Shown: piece after piece, positions 6,224 to 13,821 of the stretch
Numbering within the stretch: position 1 is the first letter of the stretch
Layout of the letters: each line of letters starts with the position of its first letter
Source: CAZAOY01 sp964486925
GTDB taxonomy: Bacteria > Bacillota > Clostridia > Oscillospirales > Ruminococcaceae
Direction: 5' to 3'
DNA: 18,446 nt
NCBI GenBank assembly: GCA_964486925.1
Contig: CAZAOY010000049.1
Coordinates: 1-18,446, forward strand
Position numbers and translations under genes: made by a program
Notes under the pieces: generated by a model
The model's database searches: none
What the model was told of the DNA's origin: nothing
The model's input: only the letters and a program-made list of their open reading frames with translations

Positions 6224-6649
6224 TTGGATGATATAATTAACAGCCTTATGAGCCTGTTATCAGATGATAAAGCTGCCGACTCCGCAAAATCAGAGGGTAA
6301 AGTGGAAAACAGCGCTGATACTACCAAAAGTACCACTAATGAAGGTTCAGACGATTTTGATATTCAAGGTATCTTATCAGGTTTACTAGGCGGCGCGGGA
6401 GATAGCCCCTCTGATTCGGGTTCAGGTGGCGGCGACGGCGGACTTGATATCGGTATGCTATTAGGACTGCAAGGTCTGCTTGGCTCAATGTCCGCAGAGG
6501 ACAACAGTACTAAGCTTCTAGCGGCACTAAAGCCATACCTTGCGGATTCACGAAAGAGCAAGGTGGATAGAGCAATTAAGATTCTTCGCATTGTAAAGAT
6601 GATTCCATCCCTTAGAGAAGCGGGGTTAATCGATAAATTCCTAGGTTAG
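6224..6649 (+). CDS. Small protein with acidic Gly/Ser linker and basic C-terminal helix (141 aa)
   Basis: Function unknown. The start is a TTG at 6224, 9 nt after the purine-rich AAAGGGGGG; the next in-frame ATG would remove eight residues. Three parts are visible. The N-terminal part is an amphipathic helix (DDIINSLMSLLSDD). The middle, residues 13–80, is low-complexity, acidic and Ser/Gly-rich. The C-terminal block, residues 95–141, is ordered, with KLLAALKPYLADSRKSKVDR then AIKILRIVKMIPSLREAGL. From memory, small clostridial proteins with this ALKP...KVD.AIKI block often sit beside a helical partner like the preceding gene, but I could not search. There is no signal peptide or clear membrane span. 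Confidence 0.75.
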   Translation: MDDIINSLMSLLSDDKAADSAKSEGKVENSADTTKSTTNEGSDDFDIQGILSGLLGGAGDSPSDSGSGGGDGGLDIGMLLGLQGLLGSMSAEDNSTKLLAALKPYLADSRKSKVDRAIKILRIVKMIPSLREAGLIDKFLG

Positions 6650-6666
6650 ATTTCAAAGACAACTGC

Positions 6667-6767
6667 TTATTAATTGGGCAATCAAGTATTGCTTTTTTAC
6701 TAAAAAACGTGCTATTTGTGGGATCGCTAAAGAAATAGTTCGCATTATTTTGTTGCCCAATAAATAA
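6667..6767 (+). other. Structured RNA segment with two alternative folds between the second and third small genes
   Basis: TTATTAATTGGGCAA (6667–6681) is the near-perfect reverse complement of TTGCCCAATAAATAA (6753–6767), 14 of 15 positions, ending right at the AAGGAGGG binding site of the next gene. The same 5' arm can instead make a small terminator: GCAAT (6678–6682), loop CAAGT, ATTGC (6688–6692), then six T. The two pairings exclude each other, as in attenuators. The enclosed part holds further hairpins, T6/A6 around 6693–6707 and CTATTT/AAATAG. No known riboswitch class is recognised. Confidence 0.5.
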
Positions 6768-6779
6768 AGGAGGGTTTGT

Positions 6780-7082
6780 ATGCCACCAGATAATTTTTTT
6801 CCAAGTAACGTACGAATACCAAAATACTTTCAAGACAGATCCTCCAAAGAGGCGTCTTTGACCCCACCGATAATCCCTATTGATAACGAGGATAAGGATG
6901 ACAATGATAGCTCTAACGATAAACCAAAAGATAAATCCATGATTGATCAGCTTTTATCCCTAGATATAGATGAAACAATTAGAAAAAACGATAGAATACT
7001 ACTCCTAATCCTTGCTTTTGTACTATACAAGGAGAAGGCAGACTGGTCAACAATCGCCGCTTTGCTGTACCTTGCGCTATAA
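6780..7082 (+). CDS. Small acidic protein with hydrophobic C-terminal tail (100 aa)
   Basis: I do not recognise a named family. Residues 1–60 are polar and proline-rich, then strongly charged (DNEDKDDNDSSNDKPKDKS), and likely disordered. Residues 62–70 read DETIRKNDR. Residues 71–82 (ILLLILAFVLYK) and 89–100 (STIAALLYLAL) are two short hydrophobic stretches split by EKADW. The pattern fits a tail-anchored or hairpin membrane peptide. The start has AAGGAGGG with suitable spacing. It is last in the small-protein module, and its expression may depend on the structured segment just upstream. Such tails occur in sporulation-linked small clostridial proteins, but assigning that role here would be a guess. 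Confidence 0.75.
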   Translation: MPPDNFFPSNVRIPKYFQDRSSKEASLTPPIIPIDNEDKDDNDSSNDKPKDKSMIDQLLSLDIDETIRKNDRILLLILAFVLYKEKADWSTIAALLYLAL

Positions 7083-7090
7083 TTAAACTA

Positions 7091-7147
7091 GCCATGTAAA
7101 GAAGTATTAGTCGGGCAATAAAGCATTACATCCTTTCTTTATGTGGC
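7091..7147 (+). other. Imperfect long stem downstream of the small-protein module
   Basis: GCCATGTAAAGAA (7091–7103) can pair over all 13 positions with TTCTTTATGTGGC (7135–7147), using two G·U pairs as RNA. The loop contains TCGGGCAATAAAGCATTAC, a near copy of a segment at 6670–6692. It precedes the terminator at 7168. Confidence 0.4.
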
Positions 7148-7167
7148 TCACATACCTATATATCAAT

Positions 7168-7205
7168 CAAAACCCAGTCTGTATTTCATTGCAAACTGGG
7201 TTTTG
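7168..7205. terminator. Bidirectional terminator between the small-protein module and the ABC-2 permeases
   Basis: CAAAACCCAGT (7168–7178) and ACTGGGTTTTG (7195–7205) form an 11-bp stem with a 16-nt loop. T tracts flank both directions, so it can serve the rightward small genes and the leftward permease operon. Confidence 0.85.
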
Positions 7206-7262
7206 TTGTAGCTTTGCTATATAAGCCATAATCCGATCTATACCACCGTATAGTCAACCGTG

Positions 7263-8039
7263 CTACGAGCCAGTGGACTTGTACCTGCTAAGACCAAACC
7301 TAAAGAAAGCGTAGCTAAATACTAAGAATATAAGTGATAGTAACGGGAGAAGCATATACCCTTTACTCTGTTGACTACCCATTATATATAACAAAGGGTA
7401 GTACTGGAAAAGCGCTATAGGTATTACATAGGTTAAAAACCTCAGTATCCCCTTGCCATACACCGAAATTGGATACCTGCCAAAGGATCTTGCGCCATAG
7501 GTTAGGATGTTCATAGCCTGTATCCCCTCCACCGTAAAGAATGAAAAGGTTGCTTTCACTAGGAATAACGCAAAGAACACCGCACTCCCCGAGACTATCA
7601 TTAACGATAACGTCAAAACCTTGTCATAGCTCCATTCTATCCCGCTTTTCGGTATAGCGTAACATAGCACCATACCCGCTTGTACAAGCAGACCCACCCG
7701 CGTAAAATCCATATTGGGCATTATAACCTGTAGAATTATACTTCGTGGGCGGACAAGGGTACGGTCAAACTCACCATTAGCGAACATCCTTGGAAAAACC
7801 GCTAATCCCCCACCTATCATCTCTCCAACCGAGAAGGTGATCATAATAACCGCAAAGCATAATAGCACCTGTTCATAGGTAAATCCCCCTACCGCACTCA
7901 CCTTTGAGAAGATAAAATACACCCCGAAAAATGAGGTAAATGCTGTAATAAACTGCCCAAAGATGGTAAGCAGAAAGGATATCTTATACTGCATTTGGCT
8001 TTTATAATCTAAAGCTATAAAGTTTAGGTAAAGCTTCAT
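7263..8039 (-). CDS. ABC-2 type transporter permease (PF06182-like), second of a pair
   Basis: This 258-aa integral membrane protein has about six hydrophobic spans. After the second or third span it carries the motif ANGEFDRTLVRPRSIILQ. The G-x-[IF]-D-x-x-L-x-R-P pattern marks the ABC-2 permease family formerly called DUF990. These permeases usually work as a heterodimer with a separate ATPase to export a substrate. AGGGAGGG precedes the ATG. It begins 6 nt after the stop of the other permease, so the two are certainly cotranscribed. No ATPase lies on either side. The substrate is unknown. Confidence 0.86.
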   Translation of the reverse strand: MKLYLNFIALDYKSQMQYKISFLLTIFGQFITAFTSFFGVYFIFSKVSAVGGFTYEQVLLCFAVIMITFSVGEMIGGGLAVFPRMFANGEFDRTLVRPRSIILQVIMPNMDFTRVGLLVQAGMVLCYAIPKSGIEWSYDKVLTLSLMIVSGSAVFFALFLVKATFSFFTVEGIQAMNILTYGARSFGRYPISVYGKGILRFLTYVIPIALFQYYPLLYIMGSQQSKGYMLLPLLSLIFLVFSYAFFRFGLSRYKSTGS

Positions 8040-8045
8040 AATCTT

Positions 8046-8843
8046 CTACCCTCCCTGCACCGTTACCCGCCTTAGCGCTCTACCCATTGAAAACTTTCCA
8101 ACAGCTACAAGCACCATAAGCCAGAGTATCTGAAACACAATCCCACTTAACGCTCCCACCCCTACAACCTTACCGCTATAGATTAGTAGCGGCATGTTCT
8201 GCATTGCCGCAAATGGTAACAGATTTACAACATTTAGAATCGGCTGTGGAAAGAACGGTAGCGGAACCACCCCGCCCGATAGAAATCCTGTCACCGCCGT
8301 TACAATAATCCTAATCCCCCTTTGGGAGATAAAATAGAATAAAGATATGTACATTAACATAGCAAATGAAACGACCACACAAACTGCTAAAGCAAGCGAT
8401 AGCAAAAACAACAAAAACTGCCCTACCCCAAGCGGAAGCGACATTCTATAAGGCTGTGGCATAATAAACGCTATAGCTAACACTGGTAGACAGTTTATAA
8501 CGGTAAACGCAATTCGATTAGCGGCTGACTGACAAAACCAGCGATAGTATAAGTCCATCGGCCGTACAAGCTCATACGCAATCGATCCATCCGCTATAGC
8601 GGTATAGATCTCGCCGTCCGCAAACACCACTGAAAAAAGCGCAATAAAGGTCTGTTGTATCCATATGTAGGAAACCGTCTGGGACATATCCATAGGAAGA
8701 TCTCCACTTGAGCTTCTATAGATTGCAGTAAAGGCTAAAATCTCCATAATCCCCCACGCAAACCTTGTCAGTATCTCGATATAGGTAACCGCACGGTATT
8801 GTAGGGTATTTGTAAACCTAATGCGAAAGAGTGATATGTACAT
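8046..8843 (-). CDS. ABC-2 type transporter permease (PF06182-like), first of a pair
   Basis: This 265-aa protein has about six membrane spans and the family motif ADGSIAYELVRPMDLYYRWF in the cytoplasmic part after the second span. It is homologous in layout to the permease that follows 6 nt later; together they would form the membrane half of an ABC exporter. The start has AAGGGGA 5 nt upstream of the ATG. It lies 43 nt downstream of a GNAT acetyltransferase gene on the same strand and probably shares its promoter (9356–9384). In comparable loci the partner ATPase is encoded next to the pair. Here it is absent. Confidence 0.86.
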   Translation of the reverse strand: MYISLFRIRFTNTLQYRAVTYIEILTRFAWGIMEILAFTAIYRSSSGDLPMDMSQTVSYIWIQQTFIALFSVVFADGEIYTAIADGSIAYELVRPMDLYYRWFCQSAANRIAFTVINCLPVLAIAFIMPQPYRMSLPLGVGQFLLFLLSLALAVCVVVSFAMLMYISLFYFISQRGIRIIVTAVTGFLSGGVVPLPFFPQPILNVVNLLPFAAMQNMPLLIYSGKVVGVGALSGIVFQILWLMVLVAVGKFSMGRALRRVTVQGG

Positions 8844-8886
8844 AAAATCCCCTTAATTATTACTGATTTGGCTGTTAAACTGTCTA

Positions 8887-9303
8887 TTATAGATCCTTTC
8901 GGTATCCAATATGATGGTATCCCTTAACCTCAAAAAAATCCTCAAATATGGTAAAGGTTTTATAACCGTGCTTTTCATAGAATATTGGATTTGTAAACCC
9001 CGAAGTCCAGGTATAGATATGCTCCATCCCAATTGACCTTGCCTTGTCCTCAATCCTCACTAAAAGGTCAGAGCCTAACCCCTTTCGCCTGTACCGCTCT
9101 GATACCCACAGATCGGTTAGATAAAACCATCTATGGTTTGTAAGCCCTGATACATACCCAATAACCTCGTTGCCCTCCTGTGCTACAAGCTCTAACCGCT
9201 GTGTCTTTGGGTCGGGTAGGTTGTCCTTTTTCTCGATAGCCTTAAAGTCGTCGTAGATTCTGTCTAGCTCATCCTTATTAATCTGTCTTTCGATAATCTG
9301 CAT
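8887..9303 (-). CDS. GNAT family N-acetyltransferase
   Basis: This 138-aa protein fits a single GNAT domain. The acetyl-CoA pyrophosphate-binding loop is clear in SERYRRKGLGSDLLVRIEDKA (Arg-x-x-Gly-x-Gly). The preceding strand FYLTDLWVSE and the later TSGFTNPIFYEKHGYK complete the standard A and B motifs. The acceptor is unknown; small-molecule, antibiotic and protein-N-terminal acetylation all occur in this superfamily. A strong binding site (AGGAGGG) and a good promoter lie directly upstream, and two ABC-2 permease genes follow. The context suggests it opens a transport or resistance operon, but acetylation of the exported compound is only an inference. Confidence 0.9.
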   Translation of the reverse strand: MQIIERQINKDELDRIYDDFKAIEKKDNLPDPKTQRLELVAQEGNEVIGYVSGLTNHRWFYLTDLWVSERYRRKGLGSDLLVRIEDKARSIGMEHIYTWTSGFTNPIFYEKHGYKTFTIFEDFFEVKGYHHIGYRKDL

Positions 9304-9355
9304 AGTGGTTATCCCTCCTTACGAATTGGATAGATAATCTAAGTGACTGACTTTT

Positions 9356-9384
9356 AGTATATCATATTAGTTTCATCTTTGCAA
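9356..9384 (-). promoter_or_regulatory. sigma-A promoter of the GNAT–permease operon
   Basis: On the minus strand TTGCAA (9384–9379) lies 17 bp from TATACT (9361–9356), with TGA just before the -10 (extended -10). The start site would be near 9349, giving a 46-nt leader with AGGAGGG before the GNAT ATG. TTAGTA (9354–9359) and TTAGT (9367–9371), plus strand, resemble half of the MarR operator at 13756–13786. Confidence 0.75.
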
Positions 9385-9396
9385 GCAAAAACAAAA

Positions 9397-9436
9397 AATA
9401 ACCCTATGGAATACAGCATTATCCCATAGAGTTATT
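9397..9436 (-). terminator. Intrinsic terminator of the ABC exporter operon
   Basis: AATAAC-C-CTATGG (9397–9409) pairs with CCATAG-A-GTTATT (9424–9436) with one internal mismatch. Reading leftward the stem is followed by a run of T (T4, G, T5). It separates the exporter genes from the GNAT operon, whose promoter begins right after it. Confidence 0.85.
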
Positions 9437-9448
9437 ATCATTTTATCG

Positions 9449-11449
9449 TTATATTGGTTTACCTTCAAACTGGCTGTTGTATAACGACGCATAGAATCCA
9501 TTCTGTTCTAATAGCTCGTTATGATTTCCTGTTTCAACGATATCTCCGTCCTTCATAACAAGAATCATGTCGGCATCCTTAATGGTGGATAGCCTATGTG
9601 CTATTACAAAGCTGGTTCTGCCCTGCATTAGGTTTTCCATAGCCTTTTGAATTAGAATCTCTGTACGTGTATCAACCGAGCTTGTCGCTTCATCAAGGAT
9701 TAGGATTGGTGAATCAGCCAAAACCGATCTTGCGATAGTTAAAAGCTGTTTTTGTCCGCCCGATACGTTAGAAGCATCCTCATTAAGCTCCATATCATAT
9801 CCACCTGGAAGGGTCTTGATAAATCGGTGTACATGCGCCGCTTTTGCCGCCGCCTTAATCTCAAACTCATCTGCATCTAACTTACCATACTTAATGTTAT
9901 CACGTATCGTACCGTTAAATAACCAGGTTTCCTGTAACACCATACTAAAGATACGCCGTAGATCATCACGGTTGTAATCCTTAATATCCACCCCGTCGAT
10001 TAGTATGCTACCCGCTTTGAGGTCGTAGAATCTCATCAATAGCTTTACTATAGTGGTCTTACCCGCACCTGTAGGCCCTACAATTGCAACCTTCTGTCCA
10101 GGTAGGATATCACAGCTAAAGTTGTTAATGATGGTCTTTTCCTCGGTATATCCAAAGCTAACATTTCTAAAGCTTACCGCACCCTTAACCTCTGCAAGGT
10201 TAACAGACCTGTCAGATTCGCTAACCTCATCCTCTTCATCCAAAAACTCAAATACACGCTCCGCCGCCGCAACGGTGGATTGTAGTAGGTTTGCAATATT
10301 TGCAATCTGTGAGATAGGTTGGTTAAACTGCCTTACATACTGGATAAATGACTGGATGTTACCTACCGTTATCTTGTTGTTTACCGCTAGATACCCCCCA
10401 ACGATACATACCGCAACATACCCTAAGTTTCCGATAAATATCATAATCGGCATCATCATACCCGAGAAGAACTGTGACTTCCACGCTGAGGTAGCAAGCT
10501 TTTTGTTGGTATGCTCAAAGGTCTTTATCGCCTTTGCTTCACCGTTAAAGGATTTTACTACAATATGGCCCGAATACATCTCCTCAACGTGACCGTTAAG
10601 GTGTCCAAGCTCTGCCTGTTGGGATTTAAAATATTTCTGCGAAAACTTAACGGTAACCACAATTAGTATTGCTGAAACCGGAAGCACCACAAGGGATACT
10701 ACTGTTAAGATCCAGCTAATACTAAACATCATGTATAGTATCCCGATAATAGTAGCTACACTTGTGATAATCTGCGTTAAGCTCTGACCTAAGGAGTTTC
10801 CTACGGTGTCGATATCATTTGTAATTCGGCTTAATACCTCACCATGGGTCTTGGTATCGTAGTACTTAAGCGGTAGCCTATCAATCTTCTCTGATAACGC
10901 TTTTCTTAGGTTATAGGTTATCTTTTGGGATACCCCTGTCATAATAAAGCTTTGAAGGTATCCAAATAACGCACTTACCAGATAAAGCGCAACCAGTAAT
11001 AATATTATCCTACCTACCTCTGTAAGGTTGATCTCCGGTTTTTTGGAGAAATCCATAGTCTTTATAGTTTCTAGCTTATCTGACGGAAATTTGTCTAGCG
11101 CTTCCTTTGGCATATTCCCAATAAGCATCTCGCCGGTTGTACCCTCTGGTATCGTTACACCTTGAGGCAGGTTCTTTACAACCTCATTATATATGGTCTG
11201 TTCTACAAACCCTTCCACAATAACATCGGTAGCGTTACCTAGTACCTTTGGTGATATAATGGTAAAGATGGTACTAATTATCGCAAAGATAAATACCACA
11301 ACTACCGCTACCTTAAATGGCTTCATGTATTTAATCAGCTTAGAGGCTGATCCCTTAAAATCCTTTGCCTTCTCAACCGCCATCGCTCCGGGAGGCCCCA
11401 TATGTCCGCCGCCTGGTCTAGGGGAATTGTTACGCTTTTCTTGACTCAT
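9449..11449 (-). CDS. ABC exporter half-transporter, catalytic subunit (BmrD/LmrD-like)
   Basis: This 666-aa half-transporter has fused membrane and ATPase domains, TMD (about 35–400) then NBD (about 425–660). The NBD is fully canonical: GPTGAGKTT near 458, the NVSGGQKQ signature, ILILDEATSSVD with the catalytic Glu, and an intact H-loop His in VIAHRLST. A Gly/Pro-rich cytoplasmic tail starts the protein. An extra loop of about 70 residues lies between the first two spans (EGFVEQTIYN to INLTEVGR), as in BmrD, where it forms an extracellular domain. Length matches BmrD (673 aa). Its ATG overlaps the stop of the partner gene (ATGA, 11446–11449), with AGGAGGAATTAGA as binding site. Likely substrates are hydrophobic drugs or peptides. 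Confidence 0.94.
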   Translation of the reverse strand: MSQEKRNNSPRPGGGHMGPPGAMAVEKAKDFKGSASKLIKYMKPFKVAVVVVFIFAIISTIFTIISPKVLGNATDVIVEGFVEQTIYNEVVKNLPQGVTIPEGTTGEMLIGNMPKEALDKFPSDKLETIKTMDFSKKPEINLTEVGRIILLLVALYLVSALFGYLQSFIMTGVSQKITYNLRKALSEKIDRLPLKYYDTKTHGEVLSRITNDIDTVGNSLGQSLTQIITSVATIIGILYMMFSISWILTVVSLVVLPVSAILIVVTVKFSQKYFKSQQAELGHLNGHVEEMYSGHIVVKSFNGEAKAIKTFEHTNKKLATSAWKSQFFSGMMMPIMIFIGNLGYVAVCIVGGYLAVNNKITVGNIQSFIQYVRQFNQPISQIANIANLLQSTVAAAERVFEFLDEEDEVSESDRSVNLAEVKGAVSFRNVSFGYTEEKTIINNFSCDILPGQKVAIVGPTGAGKTTIVKLLMRFYDLKAGSILIDGVDIKDYNRDDLRRIFSMVLQETWLFNGTIRDNIKYGKLDADEFEIKAAAKAAHVHRFIKTLPGGYDMELNEDASNVSGGQKQLLTIARSVLADSPILILDEATSSVDTRTEILIQKAMENLMQGRTSFVIAHRLSTIKDADMILVMKDGDIVETGNHNELLEQNGFYASLYNSQFEGKPI

Positions 11450-13176
11450 TCTAATTCCTCCTTCGATAGCTGTGATAATGCAATCTCTTTATAGATAGGG
11501 CAGGTAACTAAAAGCTCCTTATGTGTACCAATTCCCGCCATACCTCCATCATCAAGTACAATAATCTGGTCAGCATTTTGTATTGTATTAATACGCTGTG
11601 CTACGATAAGCACCGCCGCATCGGTAGTATATCCCTTTAGCTTCTCACGAAGGATAGCGTCGGTTTTAAAGTCAAGCGCAGAGAAGCTGTCGTCAAAGAT
11701 ATAAACCTCCGGCTTTTTCGCAAGCGCTCTTGCGATAGACAATCTTTGCTTTTGACCACCCGATACGTTAGTACCCCCTTGAGCAATAGAAGACTCAAAC
11801 TTTTCTTCCTTAGCGTTAATAAATTCCATCGCTTGTGCAATATCTGCCGCTTTATCTATCCTATCCTTATCCATCTTTTCATCGGAGAAGGCGATGTTCG
11901 TTCCAATCGTACCCGAGAACAAAAGTCCCTTTTGAGGTACATACCCAATCTTTTCACGTAGACTATGCTGTGATACATCCTTTACGTTAACCCCGTCAAT
12001 ACGAATCTCACCCTCGGTTACATCATAAAAACGTGGAATTAGATTAATAAGTGTAGACTTACCGCTACCTGTACTACCGATAAATGCAGTGGTCTGACCT
12101 GGCTTTGCAGTAAAGGTTATATCCTTAAGCACATACTCATCCGCATCTGGATACTTAAAGCTTACATCGATAAACTCGACCGTACCCTTTAAACCCTTCT
12201 TAAACTCTTTTGGTGAGGACGGGTCTACTATAGTAGGCTTAGTCTTAAGAACCTCATCAATTCTAACTGCTGATACAGAAGCACGAGGTATCATAATAAA
12301 CATCATGGAAACCATCAAGAACGACATGATAATCTGCATTGCATACTGCATAAACGCCATCATATCACCAATCTGCATATCGCCCGCATTAATATAACCC
12401 GCACCAATCCAAACAATTCCAATAGATGTACCGTTCATGATAAGCATCATCATCGGCATCATTAGTGACATCGCGCGGTTAACAAACAGATTAACATCGG
12501 TTAGCTCACGGTTAACACCGTCAAACCTTTCCTGTTCGTGCTTTTGGGTATTAAATGCACGTATTACAAGCATACCTGATAAACGTTCCCTCATAACAAG
12601 GTTTACTTTATCGATAATCTTTTGGATACGCTTAAACCGTGGCAGTGCTACCAAAAATAGTATCCCGATAAGAAGTAGTAGTGCCGCAACCGCTATCGCT
12701 ATAATCCATGTCATCGACCTATTCTTGTCAAACGCCTTGATAATACCACCAATCCCCATAATCGGGGCTTGGAATAGGATACGAAGTATCATAACCGAAA
12801 CAAGCTGTACCTGTTGTATATCATTGGTTGAACGTGTAATAAGCGAAGCTGTTGAAAACTTATCAAACTCTGCGTTGTTAAAGCTTTCTACCTTTTTAAA
12901 GATATCCGAGCGTAGATTCCTTGATATCCCCGACGCCACCCAAGACGACAAAAATGCAACTAGTATAGAACACGCCGCACCTAACAGCGATACCAGTATC
13001 ATTGACAATCCGGTTGAACCAATTATAGCGTTATCCCCTTTTACAATGCCATCATTCACTATCTTAGACATGTAATCAGGAAGCGCTAGATCTGTCATTA
13101 CCTGAATGTAAAGCAGTACAAAAATAGCTAGTATCCAAACCAGATATCTATTGTAGTACCTTAAAATTTTAAGCAT
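11446..13176 (-). CDS. ABC exporter half-transporter, degenerate-site subunit (BmrC/LmrC-like)
   Basis: This 576-aa half-transporter has an N-terminal TMD (about 1–310) and NBD (about 335–570). It has GSTGSGKST near 365 and the NVSGGQKQRLSIARAL signature, but Asp replaces the catalytic Glu after Walker B (VYIFDDSFSALD) and Gln replaces the H-loop His (IVAQRINT). This degenerate pair is typical of one member of heterodimeric exporters such as TM287/288, BmrCD and LmrCD. The ATG at 13176 gives the family-like start MLKILRYY, though GGAG lies about 13 nt away. An in-frame ATG at 13188 has the same site only 1 nt upstream, so the start is uncertain by four codons. It follows marR by about 113 nt. 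Confidence 0.93.
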   Translation of the reverse strand: MLKILRYYNRYLVWILAIFVLLYIQVMTDLALPDYMSKIVNDGIVKGDNAIIGSTGLSMILVSLLGAACSILVAFLSSWVASGISRNLRSDIFKKVESFNNAEFDKFSTASLITRSTNDIQQVQLVSVMILRILFQAPIMGIGGIIKAFDKNRSMTWIIAIAVAALLLLIGILFLVALPRFKRIQKIIDKVNLVMRERLSGMLVIRAFNTQKHEQERFDGVNRELTDVNLFVNRAMSLMMPMMMLIMNGTSIGIVWIGAGYINAGDMQIGDMMAFMQYAMQIIMSFLMVSMMFIMIPRASVSAVRIDEVLKTKPTIVDPSSPKEFKKGLKGTVEFIDVSFKYPDADEYVLKDITFTAKPGQTTAFIGSTGSGKSTLINLIPRFYDVTEGEIRIDGVNVKDVSQHSLREKIGYVPQKGLLFSGTIGTNIAFSDEKMDKDRIDKAADIAQAMEFINAKEEKFESSIAQGGTNVSGGQKQRLSIARALAKKPEVYIFDDSFSALDFKTDAILREKLKGYTTDAAVLIVAQRINTIQNADQIIVLDDGGMAGIGTHKELLVTCPIYKEIALSQLSKEELE

Positions 13177-13289
13177 AGATATGACCATACTCCAAGCGAC
13201 ACAAAGCGATTATAACCGCATGGTCTTGTACGGAGCTTCCTTTCATTATAGTATTTTAAAGCTTTCTTTCCTTTCGTATTGAATAGTAA

Positions 13290-13721
13290 CTACTCATCAA
13301 ACAAACTCTCTACCCTATCACAAATCTTATTTAACACACGGATAAAATTTGTGAAATCCTCCTCACCAATATGATCGTATAAAGATAATATGCTTTTCTC
13401 AAATTCCTTTTGCTTTTCCAAACAAAAAGCCTCTCCCTCATTAGTTATCTTAATACTTGTCATCCTTCGGTCCGATAGGTTCCCCCTCTCTATATAGCGC
13501 TTTTTCTCAAGTGAGTTTAACGCTGCGGTTATCGTTGGGCGGGTGACAGATAGCTCACTACTAATCATCGATGGCGTACACTGGTTTTGTTTGTTATCCT
13601 TTAGATAAAACAACACCGCCATCTCGCCATGGATTAGGTTTGCTTTGATTGAGTTAACCTTCATCCGCTTAAGCCGCGATAGTACTGTAACTGTTTGCTT
13701 TATGACCTTCTCCTGTTCCAT
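13290..13721 (-). CDS. MarR family transcriptional regulator
   Basis: The 143-aa protein is a normal-length MarR winged-helix dimer. The recognition region is SMISSELSVTRPTITAALNSLEKKRYIERG. The wing follows at NLSDRRMTSIKITNEG, with the conserved Asp-Arg-Arg. Helices at both ends would form the dimer interface. It is the first gene of a unit that continues into the heterodimeric exporter, a common arrangement in which the repressor is released by a drug or aromatic ligand. A tandem palindrome covers its predicted transcription start, which strongly suggests autorepression. The binding site is GGAGGGGGG upstream of the ATG. Confidence 0.94.
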   Translation of the reverse strand: MEQEKVIKQTVTVLSRLKRMKVNSIKANLIHGEMAVLFYLKDNKQNQCTPSMISSELSVTRPTITAALNSLEKKRYIERGNLSDRRMTSIKITNEGEAFCLEKQKEFEKSILSLYDHIGEEDFTNFIRVLNKICDRVESLFDE

Positions 13722-13755
13722 AGGTCTACCCCCCTCCTGCTCCCCAGCTTATAGC

Positions 13756-13786
13756 TACTAATAGTTAGTAATACTAACAGTTAGTA
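13756..13786 (-). promoter_or_regulatory. Tandem palindromic operator of the MarR regulator
   Basis: Four 7-bp half-sites alternate in orientation, each separated by 1 bp: TACTAAT (13756–13762), GTTAGTA (13764–13770), TACTAAC (13772–13778), GTTAGTA (13780–13786). They make a 16-bp unit repeated twice and three overlapping palindromes, two of them perfect. The array starts at the predicted +1 and runs downstream, so two bound dimers would block the polymerase. No other full copy is seen in the window. Confidence 0.85.
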
Positions 13787-13792
13787 CATCTA

Positions 13793-13821
13793 ATTATAAT
13801 ACCTTGCTCTTAAAAAGTCAA
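13793..13821 (-). promoter_or_regulatory. sigma-A promoter of marR and the exporter genes
   Basis: On the minus strand TTGACT (13821–13816) lies 17 bp from a perfect TATAAT (13798–13793). Transcription should begin near 13786, at the edge of the tandem operator. No second promoter with a good -35 was seen in the 113-bp gap before the exporter genes. Confidence 0.87.

Noticed and set aside
9354..9371. Second MarR operator at the GNAT promoter
   Set aside because: Only two same-orientation partial half-sites (TTAGTA, TTAGT) are present, without the palindrome seen at marR. It is too weak to list as a site.
10053..10592. 179-codon plus-strand frame across the ABC exporter gene
   Set aside because: It is antisense to the well-conserved ATPase and membrane domain region of the exporter.
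12437..13075. 212-codon plus-strand frame across the other exporter gene
   Set aside because: It is antisense to the transmembrane domain coding sequence and resembles no protein family.
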